Of a stretch of DNA of 64,000 nucleotides, positions 56,010-64,000 are shown in pieces. Positions within the stretch are counted from its first letter, which is position 1; each line of letters starts with the position of its first letter. A program made the position numbers and the translations under genes. The stretch lies in the NCBI RefSeq assembly GCF_039908645.1, contig NZ_CP150917.1:246501-310500 (forward strand), in the 5' to 3' direction. The notes under the pieces were generated by a model that had not been told where the DNA came from, made no database searches, and saw only the letters and a list, made by a program, of their open reading frames with translations. Source of the DNA: Pseudomonas helvetica. Lineage in GTDB: Bacteria > Pseudomonadota > Gammaproteobacteria > Pseudomonadales > Pseudomonadaceae.

Positions 56010-56888
56010 ATGAGCCGTATCGTTACCGTCGCCGCTACCCAGATGGCTTGTTCCTGGGACCTTGAAGCCAACATCGAGACCGCTGAGAAGCTGGTCCGTG
56101 AGGCCGCAGCCAAAGGCGCACAGATCATCCTGATCCAGGAACTGTTCGAGACCCCGTACTTCTGCCAGAAGCCGAACCCGGATTACCTGCAGCTGGCCAC
56201 TTCAGTTGAAGACAACGTGGCCATCAAGCATTTCCAGAAAGTCGCCAAAGAACTGCAAGTCGTGCTGCCGATCAGCTTCTTCGAACTGGCGGGTCGCGCA
56301 CGTTTCAACAGCATCGCGATCATCGATGCCGATGGCAGCAACCTCGGGATTTATCGTAAAAGCCACATCCCGGACGGTCCTGGCTACCATGAAAAGTACT
56401 ACTTCAACCCGGGCGATACCGGCTTCAAAGTCTGGAACACCCGTTACGCGAAAATCGGCGTGGGCATCTGCTGGGATCAGTGGTTCCCGGAATGCGCCCG
56501 CAGCATGGCGTTGCAAGGCGCGGAAATCCTGTTCTACCCAACCGCCATCGGCAGCGAACCGCACGACAAGAGCATTTCATCCCGCGACCACTGGCAGCGC
56601 GTCCAACAAGGCCATGCCGGCGCCAACCTGATGCCGCTGATCGCCAGCAACCGTATCGGCAATGAAGAGCAGGACGGCTACGACATCACCTTCTACGGCT
56701 CCTCGTTCATCGCCAACCAGTTCGGCGAGAAAGTCCAGGAGCTCAACGAAACCGAAGAAGGCGTACTGGTTCAGAGCTTCGACCTCGACGAACTGGAGCA
56801 CATCCGTAGCGCCTGGGGTTCGTTCCGTGATCGTCGTCCAAACCTGTACGGCGCAATCAAAACCCTCGACGGTTCCCTGGAGTCCTGA
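56010..56888 (+). CDS. aguB: N-carbamoylputrescine amidase
   Basis: 292 residues, nitrilase superfamily. The catalytic triad is visible: E in [13 protein letters not shown] in [18 protein letters not shown] and C in [12 protein letters not shown]. Makes putrescine from N-carbamoylputrescine. The gene is followed after 5 bases by aguA. Confidence 0.94.
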   Translation: MSRIVTVAATQMACSWDLEANIETAEKLVREAAAKGAQIILIQELFETPYFCQKPNPDYLQLATSVEDNVAIKHFQKVAKELQVVLPISFFELAGRARFNSIAIIDADGSNLGIYRKSHIPDGPGYHEKYYFNPGDTGFKVWNTRYAKIGVGICWDQWFPECARSMALQGAEILFYPTAIGSEPHDKSISSRDHWQRVQQGHAGANLMPLIASNRIGNEEQDGYDITFYGSSFIANQFGEKVQELNETEEGVLVQSFDLDELEHIRSAWGSFRDRRPNLYGAIKTLDGSLES

Positions 56889-56893
56889 TCACT

Positions 56894-58000
56894 ATGACTA
56901 CTTTGCACAGCACGCCTCGCGCTGACGGTTTTTACATGCCCGCCGAGTGGGCAACCCAAACCCAGACCTGGATGGTCTGGCCGGAGCGCCCGGACAACTG
57001 GCGCCTGGGTGGCAAGCCGGCGCAAGCCGCTCACGTTGCGGTGGCCAAGGCCATCGCGCGTTTTGAACCGGTGACCGTTGCCGTCTCGGCGGCCCAGTAC
57101 GAAAACGCCCGTGCGCGTCTGGATGTGCCGAATATCCGCCTCGTCGAGATGTCCAGCGACGACGCTTGGGTCCGTGATACCGGCCCGACCTTCGTCATCA
57201 ATAACAGCGGCGAAGTCCGTGGTGTCGACTGGGACTTCAACGCCTGGGGCGGCTTTGATGGCGGTCTGTATTCGCCGTGGAATCGTGACTCGCAAGTGGC
57301 CGGCAAGATCCTCGAGATCGAGCGCAGCCCACGTTACCGCACCGAGGGTTTCGTGCTCGAAGGCGGTTCGATCCACGTCGATGGCGAAGGCACGCTGATC
57401 ACCACTGAAGAATGCCTGTTGAATCGTAATCGCAATCCGCACATGAGCCGTGCCGACATCGAAGCGGTGCTGAGCGCACAATTGGCTGTGGATAAAATCA
57501 TCTGGCTGCCGGACGGTTTGTTCAACGACGAAACCGACGGTCATGTCGATAACTTCTGCTGCTATGTGCGTCCCGGTGAAGTGCTGTTGGCCTGGACCGA
57601 CGATCCGCAGGATCCGAACTACCCGCGTTGCCAGGCTGCAATGAAGGTCTTGCAAAGCACCAAGGACGCCAAGGGCCGCCCATTTAAGGTGCACAAAATG
57701 CCGATTCCGGGGCCGCTTTACGCGACCGAGGAAGAGTGCGCCGGTGTCGACCCGGTAGACGGTACTCAGGAGCGTAACCCTTCTGTGCGTCTGGCCGGTT
57801 CCTACGTGAACTTCCTGATCGTCAACGGCGGCATCATTGCGCCGAGCTTTGACGATCCGCTGGACGCGCAAGCCAAGGAAATCCTCCAGAACCTGTTCCC
57901 GCAGCACGAAGTGGTGATGGTGCCGGGGCGTGAACTGTTACTGGGTGGCGGTAACATCCATTGCCTTACCCAACAACAGCCGGCACCGCACAAAGGTTGA
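56894..58000 (+). CDS. aguA: Agmatine deiminase
   Basis: 368 residues of the porphyromonas-type peptidyl-arginine deiminase family. Marks: [12 protein letters not shown] at the N-terminus, [31 protein letters not shown] and the catalytic cysteine in [12 protein letters not shown]. Converts agmatine to N-carbamoylputrescine, handed to AguB. Ends in a rho-independent terminator. Confidence 0.94.
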   Translation: MTTLHSTPRADGFYMPAEWATQTQTWMVWPERPDNWRLGGKPAQAAHVAVAKAIARFEPVTVAVSAAQYENARARLDVPNIRLVEMSSDDAWVRDTGPTFVINNSGEVRGVDWDFNAWGGFDGGLYSPWNRDSQVAGKILEIERSPRYRTEGFVLEGGSIHVDGEGTLITTEECLLNRNRNPHMSRADIEAVLSAQLAVDKIIWLPDGLFNDETDGHVDNFCCYVRPGEVLLAWTDDPQDPNYPRCQAAMKVLQSTKDAKGRPFKVHKMPIPGPLYATEEECAGVDPVDGTQERNPSVRLAGSYVNFLIVNGGIIAPSFDDPLDAQAKEILQNLFPQHEVVMVPGRELLLGGGNIHCLTQQQPAPHKG

Positions 58001-58072
58001 GTGAAGTTGTAACAATCGGTGGCGCTGGATTGATCCGCGTTTTATCCGGTTCATGTGAGTGACCCCTTATCT

Positions 58073-58105
58073 AACCCGCAGCTCCTATGGACTGCGGGTT
58101 TTTTT
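58073..58105 (+). terminator. Rho-independent terminator of aguBA
   Basis: AACCCGCAG, 10 bases, CTGCGGGTT and a T-run. Confidence 0.9.
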
Positions 58106-58247
58106 ATATCCACATGCTGGCCTGGCAGGCACTTTGGCATAGCTCTTGTATCTGTCTGAGAGCAATTCTCGGGAATGTAGAACCGCGTTGTTCTGTCATA
58201 AACCTTGGATAAGTTAGCCGCTCACGAACCAGGAGAGAGCGCCGGAA

Positions 58248-58448
58248 ATGAATATGGTCAGCGAGCGGACATCGCATCCCTTGGCAATGAATGGCGAATC
58301 GCTTCAGGTGCTGGCGCAATGGTTGAAATCCAACGGAACGCGACAGGTCAGAGAACCTGACCCGCGCAGGATGATGATCGAGCGTTATCCCGCTGGTTTA
58401 TTCAGTGAGGCAGAACTTGAAGCCTTGTGGGATGTGATTGAAGGATAG
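58248..58448 (+). CDS. Small hypothetical protein
   Basis: 66 residues. CAGGAGAGAG lies upstream of ATG 58248 and a strong terminator follows 17 bases after the stop, which together make it a likely real gene of its own. Composition is mixed helical and charged, without membrane segments. No family recognised. Confidence 0.6.
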   Translation: MNMVSERTSHPLAMNGESLQVLAQWLKSNGTRQVREPDPRRMMIERYPAGLFSEAELEALWDVIEG

Positions 58449-58464
58449 AAAGCAAAGGATTGGT

Positions 58465-58499
58465 AAAGCGCTGCCCGGATGGCAGCGCTTTTTTTTTTT
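58465..58499 (+). terminator. Rho-independent terminator
   Basis: AAAGCGCTGCC, loop CGGAT, GGCAGCGCTTT, then eleven more T. Confidence 0.92.
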
Positions 58500-58662
58500 G
58501 CCCTTGGAAAAGCGGGTTCAGGTTTGGTCCAGCCTGTCGTAGCCCAAACACACCATTTGACCGATCTGCGAAACAGACTAAAAGCCATTACGGCGTTTTT
58601 CCCTCTCCGTCATAGGAATAGTCTGCCGGCATCGAATTCCTACGACTTTGCTGGAGCTTTCC

Positions 58663-59358
58663 ATGTCTACCGCGACCCTTCATTACATCTACGACCCACT
58701 GTGCGGCTGGTGCTACGGCGCCAAACCATTGGTGCAAGCGGCGCAGGCTGTTTTGCCGGTGATCGCCCATGGCGGCGGCATGATGACCGGCGCCAACCGG
58801 CAGACGGTTTCACCTCAACTGCGTGATTACGTGATGCCTCACGACCGACGCATCGCCGAGTACACCGGGCAGCCATTTGGTGAGGCGTATTTCGAAGGCC
58901 TGTTGCGCGATCACACTGCCGTGTTTGATTCCGCGCCACCGATTGCTGCCGTGCTGGCCGCTGAACAACTCGCCGGACGTGGGCTGGAACTGCTGGGGCG
59001 TTTGCAGAGCGCGCACTACGTGGAAGGTCGGCGGATTGCCGATGAAGCGGTGTTGTTGGAACTCGCTGCATCGATTGGCCTGGAAGCTGAGTCTTTCAAG
59101 CGCGAGTTCAAGGACGCACTGGCGAACGAAACCCAAGACCACATCAAGAAAAGCCGCGCACTGTTGGCGCAGGTTGGTGGCCAGGGCTTCCCGACCTTGG
59201 TGCTGGAGCAGGACGATCAATTCACCGTGGTCGACATCAGTCCATGGCTCGGTAAGCCTGAAGCATTTGCGGCCTGGTTGAGCCAATCAGTCGTCGCCCA
59301 TCCGAACGAATCCACTTCCCCGGTTCAAGCCTGTGGCCTGGACGGTTGTGCTCACTGA
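58663..59358 (+). CDS. DsbA-family thioredoxin-fold protein (cytosolic)
   Basis: 231 residues from ATG 58663 with GGAG 7 bases upstream. A CGWC motif at residues 14-17 right after the first strand, a helical insertion, and the cis-proline segment GGQGFPTLV. No signal peptide, so a cytosolic FrnE-like oxidoreductase rather than periplasmic DsbA. The gene for a SnoaL-like protein follows after 25 bases. Confidence 0.82.
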   Translation: MSTATLHYIYDPLCGWCYGAKPLVQAAQAVLPVIAHGGGMMTGANRQTVSPQLRDYVMPHDRRIAEYTGQPFGEAYFEGLLRDHTAVFDSAPPIAAVLAAEQLAGRGLELLGRLQSAHYVEGRRIADEAVLLELAASIGLEAESFKREFKDALANETQDHIKKSRALLAQVGGQGFPTLVLEQDDQFTVVDISPWLGKPEAFAAWLSQSVVAHPNESTSPVQACGLDGCAH

Positions 59359-59383
59359 TCTCATCGACTACGCGGAGCGACCC

Positions 59384-59779
59384 ATGGATAACCTGAGCCT
59401 GATCAAAAGCACCTATGAAGGTGCCAACTCCCAGGAGAACGCGCGCAACACCGCCGCAGCGTTAGCCACTGATGCACAGTGGACCGAATCGGCGGGGTTT
59501 CCGTATGCGGGGACGTACGTTGGTTTCGACGCCATCGTCGAGAATGTCTTCAAGCGACTGGGCACTGAATGGGAAAATTTTCAGTTCAAGGTCGAGAGCT
59601 ACGTCGCGCAGGGTGACAAGGTATTCGCCTATGGAAATTACAGCGGAATCTACAAGGCCACGGGTCGTTCGATGAACGCCCGAGTCGCGCATTTGTGGAC
59701 TTTGGCGAACGGTAAAGTCACTCATTTCGAGCAGTTTGTGGACAGCCACACGGTGCAATTGGCGATTGCCGAGCAGTAA
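59384..59779 (+). CDS. SnoaL-like / NTF2-fold protein
   Basis: 131 residues from ATG 59384 with GGAG upstream. The pattern IKSTYEGANSQENARNTAAAL ... AGTYVGFDAIVENVFKRLG ... VAHLWTLANGKVTHFEQFVD is that of SnoaL-like NTF2 proteins. Ligand or reaction unknown. Probably in one operon with the DsbA-like gene. Confidence 0.75.
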   Translation: MDNLSLIKSTYEGANSQENARNTAAALATDAQWTESAGFPYAGTYVGFDAIVENVFKRLGTEWENFQFKVESYVAQGDKVFAYGNYSGIYKATGRSMNARVAHLWTLANGKVTHFEQFVDSHTVQLAIAEQ

Positions 59780-59821
59780 GTTCTTAGACGATTTTCGCCT
59801 AATTACAGAAGATTCACGAAA

Positions 59822-59851
59822 TTGACACATGCTTAAGGGCGCGGCTAGGAT
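59822..59851 (+). promoter_or_regulatory. Candidate sigma-70 promoter
   Basis: TTGACA, 18 bases, TAGGAT. It would drive a short RNA ending at the terminator at 59900-59937, or the oprD-type gene. Confidence 0.45.
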
Positions 59852-59899
59852 TCGCCCCAACGCCTGTGGCCAACCGCCACGACTCCAAAAAATAATAAG

Positions 59900-59937
59900 G
59901 GCCTGCCTCGCTTTTGCGTGGGCGGGCCTTTTGTTTT
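59900..59937 (+). terminator. Terminator or attenuator ahead of the porin gene
   Basis: GGCCTGCC-TCGC, loop TTTT, GCGTGGGCGGGCC (one G-U pair) then CTTTTGTTTT, 79 bases before the porin start. Confidence 0.65.
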
Positions 59938-60015
59938 GGAGTGAAAAAAGAGCGCAATAGCAGCCATTTCAGCCAGCGGTCACAGCGCGTATCAACCCGT
60001 AATAAGGAAAATAAC

Positions 60016-61302
60016 ATGTTGAATAAGCGGATCGGTCTGATCGCTCTGGGGATTTTTAGCGCCACTCAAGCCATGGCTAACGACCAGGCGGAGTCCAAAG
60101 GTTTTGTTGAAGACAGCAGCCTGAAAGTGCTGTTGCGCAACGCCTACATCAATCGTGATTACAAGAACGGTAAAGAAGACAAGGCCGAGTGGGGCCAAGC
60201 TGCCATTGGCACCTTCTCCTCGGGTTTCACCCAAGGCACCGTGGGTGTCGGCGTTGATGCCTTCGGTCTGTACGCCCTGCGCCTCGATGGCGGCAAGGGT
60301 CGTAGTGGCGCCGGCGGTATCGACTTCTTCAAGCAAGGCGACAGCGGCGAAGCTGCCGATGACTTGGCCAAGGCTGGCGCGGCGGTAAAATTCCGCCTGT
60401 CCAACACCGTGCTGACCTATGGCGACCAGATGCCGGAGCTGCCGGTGCTGAACTACGACAACTCGCGCCTGCTGCCTGAAAGCTACACCGGCACCTTGAT
60501 CACCTCCAAGGAGATCAAAGGCCTGGAGCTGAACGCTGGTCGTTTCACCGCCGAATCGCGCAAGAGCGCCGAAGGTCGTGACAGCGGTGGCCTGAAATCG
60601 ATCAACGTCTTGGGCGGTCGCTACCAGTTCACGGAACAATTCAAAGGTGCGTTCTACGCGTCCAACGTAGAAGACGTTCTGAAGAAACAGTACGTGAACC
60701 TGAACTACGTGTTCCCGCTGGCCACCGATCAGTCCCTGACCTTCGACTTCAACGGCTACCAGACAAAGCTGGACAAGTCCTACGCCCTTGATAACAAAAC
60801 CGAAGGCCAGGACAACAAAATCTGGAGCCTGGCAGCGACCTACGTCACTGGCCCGCACTCGTTCACCCTCGCGCACCAGCGCAGCACCGGTGACAGCAAC
60901 CTCGGCTACCCGTACGGCGGCTACCAGAACGATGGCAGTCGTTTCGGTGACGGTGGCAACACCATCTACCTCGCCAACTCCTACTGGTCCGACTTCAACG
61001 CTGAAGACGAACGCAGCTGGCAGCTGGGCTACGGCCTCGACTTCGGCGCTTTCGGTGTGCCTGGCCTGACCTACAACGTGGCGTATGTGCGTGGCGACAA
61101 CATCACCACCGCCACCAGCACTGGCGGCACCGAGCGCGAAATCTTCAACCAGTTCAAGTACGTGGTCCAAAGCGGCCCGGCCAAAGACTTGAGCGTGAAA
61201 GTACGCAGCTCGGTCCTGCGCGTGTCGCAGAAATCCAGCGACTACAACGTCAGCGGCAACGAAGTCCGTGTGTTCGTGGATTACCCGATCAACATCTTCT
61301 GA
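60016..61302 (+). CDS. OprD-family outer membrane porin
   Basis: 428 residues from ATG 60016, with AAGGA 7 bases upstream. Signal peptide 1-20 (AMA-N), then an 18-strand beta-barrel with OprD marks: FVEDSSLKVLLRNAYINRDY, WGQAAIGTFSSGFTQGTVGVG, YGDQMPELPVLNYDNSRLLP, and a C-terminal outer-membrane sorting signal ending in phenylalanine (YPINIF). Takes up small solutes such as amino acids or organic acids; substrate not readable. Confidence 0.9.
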   Translation: MLNKRIGLIALGIFSATQAMANDQAESKGFVEDSSLKVLLRNAYINRDYKNGKEDKAEWGQAAIGTFSSGFTQGTVGVGVDAFGLYALRLDGGKGRSGAGGIDFFKQGDSGEAADDLAKAGAAVKFRLSNTVLTYGDQMPELPVLNYDNSRLLPESYTGTLITSKEIKGLELNAGRFTAESRKSAEGRDSGGLKSINVLGGRYQFTEQFKGAFYASNVEDVLKKQYVNLNYVFPLATDQSLTFDFNGYQTKLDKSYALDNKTEGQDNKIWSLAATYVTGPHSFTLAHQRSTGDSNLGYPYGGYQNDGSRFGDGGNTIYLANSYWSDFNAEDERSWQLGYGLDFGAFGVPGLTYNVAYVRGDNITTATSTGGTEREIFNQFKYVVQSGPAKDLSVKVRSSVLRVSQKSSDYNVSGNEVRVFVDYPINIF

Positions 61303-61345
61303 TGATCGGTTGCGTGGTTGAGGCCTGAAGCAAGGCCGAAATGAG

Positions 61346-61375
61346 AAAGCCCCGACTGGTTCGGGGCTTTTTCTT
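61346..61375 (+). terminator. Rho-independent terminator of the porin gene
   Basis: AAAGCCCCGA, loop CTGGT, TCGGGGCTTT plus T-rich tail. Confidence 0.9.
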
Positions 61376-61403
61376 GCGTGCGGATCAGGTTCAGACAGCG
61401 ACG

Positions 61404-61652
61404 TTACTGGCTGCGGTTGTTACCTGGCGCGGCCAACACCTTCACCACGTCATCGATCACCGCCTTACTCATCTCCCGCAAATAGTGCGACGCCCAGGCA
61501 TCGCGGTCCGTATTGCGCTCCATCGCCGCGTCTTCGGCCAGCAGTTTGGAAAGGTGGAGCAAGTCGGAAACGTGGGACAGGGCTTCGCGGATCGGGACGC
61601 CACTGTTGACGCGGAAGAGGGGTTGGTCGGAGTGGATGGAGAAGGGCCGCAA
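61404..61652 (-). CDS. DUF3077-like small protein with doubtful N-terminus
   Basis: 82 residues. LFRVNSGVPIREALSHVSDLLHLSKLLAEDAAM and WASHYLREMSKAVIDD is the DUF3077 pattern known from Pseudomonas. The only start in frame near the conserved part is TTG 61652, which has no ribosome binding site. Just upstream, DQSFQFATLAA, a sensible N-terminal continuation, is read in a different frame, so the 5' part may be disturbed by indels. The further 298 bases up to 61950 hold no other gene. Confidence 0.5.
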   Translation of the reverse strand: MRPFSIHSDQPLFRVNSGVPIREALSHVSDLLHLSKLLAEDAAMERNTDRDAWASHYLREMSKAVIDDVVKVLAAPGNNRSQ

Positions 61653-61950
61653 GCGTGGCGAATTGGAAGCTTTGGTCGGGGGAGTTTTAGTGAAAAACCT
61701 GGCGACGACCTTATCAGTGCGAGTAAACCGGGCATTGGATATGGCCCATAAACACGCTCAAAATCAGCGTTCTTCCAGGGGTTTTCAGGGGCGGAAAGTT
61801 GGTTTAGACATATCAATATCCTGCCTATATTCATTACATCACGTCACTAATGATGTGCTTGAACCCATCTTTATCCCGCCAAGGCAACGCCATACAGTCG
61901 ACTCCACCACCTGCCCATCATCCCGAAGGGAAGGTCACTGGAGAGTCGTC

Positions 61951-62166
61951 ATGCCTTTCGTCAGCGTACGCATTACCCGCGATGGCGTTACCTCGGAGCA
62001 GAAAGCTCAGGTGATCGCCGAAATCACTGAAACCCTGGAGCGGGTCCTCAACAAACGCCCGGACCTGACCCACATCGTGATCGAAGAAGTCGACACCGAT
62101 AACTGGGGCTATGCCGGGATCACCACCACCCAGTACCGAAAACAACTGGCAGAGGGGCAGTCATGA
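61951..62166 (+). CDS. 4-oxalocrotonate tautomerase-like protein
   Basis: 71 residues. Begins MPFVSVRIT, giving the catalytic N-terminal proline after methionine removal, and continues DGVTSEQKAQVIAEITETLERVL and HIVIEEVDTDNWGYAG. Stop overlaps the following ATG by four bases (ATGA). Confidence 0.88.
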   Translation: MPFVSVRITRDGVTSEQKAQVIAEITETLERVLNKRPDLTHIVIEEVDTDNWGYAGITTTQYRKQLAEGQS

Positions 62167-62819
62167 GTCAGCCCGTCACCATCGATTTCATCTCCGATGT
62201 GGTGTGCCCGTGGTGCGCCTTGGGTGTGACGGCGCTGGAGCGGGCTATCGAGAATCTGGCCGGTGAAGTATCGGTCAAGCTGACCTTCAAACCCTTCGAG
62301 TTGAACCCGGACATGCCGGCCGAAGGTGAGAACGCGGTCCAGCACTTGATGCGCAAATACGGGCGCAGCGCCGAGGACATCGCGGCCGGCAAAGCGATGC
62401 AGATCGCCCGTGGTCAAGCCATCGGTTTCACGTTCGATCTGCAGAAACGCAGCCACTTCTACAACACCTTTGATGCTCACCGCCTGTTGTTCTGGGGATT
62501 GCAGGAAGGGCGGCAGATTGAACTGAAGAAAGGCTTGCTGCGCGCTTATTTCAGCGACGGCCAGAACCCGAGCGATCGCCAGACGCTGGTACGCCTGGCG
62601 GCTGATGCGGGCCTGGATGCGGCGCGTGCGCGTGAGGTGCTGGCGTCCGGAGCGTTTGCCACAGAGGTGCATGAGCTTGAAGCGTTTTACCGCGATCACG
62701 GCATCAACTCAGTACCGGCCATGATCCTCAACGATCGTCACCTGGTGTCCGGTTCGCAATCGGTCGAGTACTACGAACAGGTGCTGAGGCAAATGACGCA
62801 GGCTCCTGCCGAAGCCTGA
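62163..62819 (+). CDS. FrnE-type DsbA-family oxidoreductase
   Basis: 218 residues. DFISDVVCPWCALGVTALERA shows the CPWC motif, and the cis-proline segment is INSVPAMILND. Cytosolic DsbA/2-hydroxychromene-carboxylate-isomerase-like protein. Overlaps the tautomerase gene and precedes an SDR gene by 41 bases, so the three likely form an operon, perhaps for handling a reactive carbonyl or quinone. Confidence 0.88.
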   Translation: MSQPVTIDFISDVVCPWCALGVTALERAIENLAGEVSVKLTFKPFELNPDMPAEGENAVQHLMRKYGRSAEDIAAGKAMQIARGQAIGFTFDLQKRSHFYNTFDAHRLLFWGLQEGRQIELKKGLLRAYFSDGQNPSDRQTLVRLAADAGLDAARAREVLASGAFATEVHELEAFYRDHGINSVPAMILNDRHLVSGSQSVEYYEQVLRQMTQAPAEA

Positions 62820-62860
62820 TTGATCACGTTTAAAACTCCATTATTTTGTAGAGGTTCATC

Positions 62861-63571
62861 ATGAGCAATTCGAAAAAAGTCATTGTTATTACCGGCGCAT
62901 CCCAAGGTCTCGGCGCGGGCATGGTCAAGGCTTTCCGTGATCTCGATTACCGGGTGGTTGCCACCTCGCGCTCGATCAAACCGTCCACCGACCCGGACAT
63001 CCTCACCGTGGCGGGCGACATCGGCGACCCGGCGATCGCCGAGCGGGTGATTCGTGAAGCGATCGCACGTTTTGGCGGTATCGACACCCTGGTCAACAAT
63101 GCCGGGATTTTCGTTGCCAAACCGTTCACCGCCTATACCCACGAAGACTACGCCGCTGTGCTGTCGGTGAACCTGAATGGCTTCTTCTACATCACCCAAC
63201 TCGCCATCGCGCAGATGGAAAAACAAGGCCGCGGCCACGTCGTCAACATCACCACCAGCCTGACAGACCACGCCGTCGACGGCGTGCCGTCGGTACTGGC
63301 GTCGTTGACCAAAGGGGGCCTCAACGCCGCAACCAAATCCCTGGCCATCGAATACGCCAAGCGTGGCATTCGAGTGAACGCGGTCAGCCCCGGCATCATC
63401 AAAACGCCAATGCACGCCGAAGAAACCCACGAAGCGCTGGGCAATTTGCACCCGGTCGGGCACATGGGCGAGATCAGCGACATCGCCCAGGCCGTTGTGT
63501 ATCTGGACTCCGCCGGATTCGTCACCGGCGAAATCCTGCACGTCGATGGCGGTCAGAGTGCCGGTCACTAA
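62861..63571 (+). CDS. Short-chain dehydrogenase/reductase lacking the catalytic tyrosine
   Basis: 236 residues. Rossmann motif TGASQGLGAGM, NNAG motif (LVNNAGIF) and the C-terminal RVNAVSPGIIKTPM are intact. In the usual YxxxK site the sequence is ASLTK (VLASLTKGGLNAATK), so the tyrosine is alanine while the lysine remains. It probably still binds NAD(P) but may not be a standard reductase. GAGG precedes the ATG. Confidence 0.85.
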   Translation: MSNSKKVIVITGASQGLGAGMVKAFRDLDYRVVATSRSIKPSTDPDILTVAGDIGDPAIAERVIREAIARFGGIDTLVNNAGIFVAKPFTAYTHEDYAAVLSVNLNGFFYITQLAIAQMEKQGRGHVVNITTSLTDHAVDGVPSVLASLTKGGLNAATKSLAIEYAKRGIRVNAVSPGIIKTPMHAEETHEALGNLHPVGHMGEISDIAQAVVYLDSAGFVTGEILHVDGGQSAGH

Positions 63572-63597
63572 GACCTGCTTTTCCAAACCCCGGAAAC

Positions 63598-63632
63598 AAC
63601 AAAGCCCTCGCATTACTGCGGGGGCTTTGTTT
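63598..63632 (+). terminator. Rho-independent terminator
   Basis: ACAAAGCCCTCGC, loop, GCGGGGGCTTTGTTT. Confidence 0.85.
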
Positions 63633-63819
63633 GATAACTCCAAGCATTTAGTGGTCTGTCATTGCGCCAAAAAAGTCTAAATCCATCCTGTTGTTTCTAC
63701 GATATTTAAGGATTCCTTGCCTGGAGTTGTCCTGCTGCCGGCTCTGGCATGGCCGCCAGCGAACTAAACTAAGTTGTACCTCTGGTGTAGATGTCTCCAG
63801 AGAGGTAAGGAGGTGCCAA

Positions 63820-64000
63820 ATGGCCATTCGTGATACCTATCGGGAAATTGAGCAGACCCTGGGTCAGGTACCGGAGTGGATCAAGCAGATGCCGGAAGGT
63901 GCAGCGAACGGATTCTGGGTCGTAGCCAAGGATTTCTGGCTGGCAGAAACCAAGATTCCTAACAAGTACAAGGAGTTGATAGGTCTGGCAGTGTCCGGGG
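63820..64000 (+). CDS. Carboxymuconolactone decarboxylase/AhpD-like protein (N-terminal part)
   Basis: 60 residues before the window ends. AAGGAGGTGCCAA precedes the ATG. MAIRDTYREIEQTLGQVPEW and ETKIPNKYKELIGLAVSG is the usual opening of AhpD-like proteins; the catalytic cysteines lie beyond the edge. Confidence 0.75.
   Translation, partial: MAIRDTYREIEQTLGQVPEWIKQMPEGAANGFWVVAKDFWLAETKIPNKYKELIGLAVSG

Overview
The window reads as chromosomal DNA of a Pseudomonas of the fluorescens group. The evidence is the high-GC, tightly packed gene content, an OprD-family porin, sulfone/taurine sulfur scavenging genes, the neighbourhoods gshA-tex-ompR-envZ-rimBK-hslR-hslO-pckA and dctBD-rmlDCAB, and many copies of a REP/REPIN repeat (core GCGAGGGAGCTTGCTCCC) typical of that group. 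No rRNA, tRNA, CRISPR array, phage or insertion sequence was seen.

Layout. 1-8980 is a sulfur block. It holds a flavin monooxygenase (cut by the window edge) with two SfnB-type oxidoreductases, an unknown protein built of two repeats, a cystine ABC transporter (tcyJLN), D-cysteine desulfhydrase and an EpsC-type serine acetyltransferase. 9200-13503 holds a BetT choline transporter behind a perfect palindrome resembling a BetI site, a small membrane protein, a HicB antitoxin whose HicA partner survives only as a frameshifted scrap, and an aldo-keto reductase. 13547-17072 is tauABCD. 17348-29511 is core: gshA, a thioesterase, tex, ompR-envZ, rimB-rimK, hslR, hslO and pckA. 29645-33826 is more accessory: a DUF1493 protein, a frameshifted yhfG-like gene, two tandem paralogues of unknown function, a secreted YfaP/TPR protein and an exported polysaccharide deacetylase.

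33998-44435 carries a RecQ-type helicase, a thioesterase, a glycine-zipper protein, a YdeP/FdhF-type molybdoenzyme overlapping fdhD with a LysR gene upstream, then yrfG / nudE-cysQ (nucleotide and PAP clean-up) and another thioesterase. 44486-51105 is one minus-strand series of overlapping genes, rmlB-A-C-D then dctB-dctD. 51237-52668 is an accessory toxin-immunity pair: an S-type-pyocin-like protein ending in a colicin E3-type 16S rRNA nuclease domain, with its cognate E3-type immunity protein. 52885-58000 holds a three-domain kinase / M23-like / class III aminotransferase fusion followed by aguB-aguA (agmatine to putrescine). 58248-64000 has a small unknown gene, two DsbA-like proteins, a SnoaL-like protein, an OprD porin behind a possible short leader RNA or sRNA, a DUF3077-like remnant, a 4-oxalocrotonate tautomerase, an SDR lacking the catalytic tyrosine, and the start of an AhpD/carboxymuconolactone decarboxylase-like gene.

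The unifying theme is sulfur: sulfones, taurine, cystine, cysteine synthesis, glutathione and PAP recycling all appear. The strongest accessory signals are the E3-type toxin/immunity pair, the kinase-lyase fusion beside the agmatine genes, and three small genes (hicA, yhfG, DUF3077) that look broken by indels. All calls come from reading the sequence and recalled family features; no database search was run.
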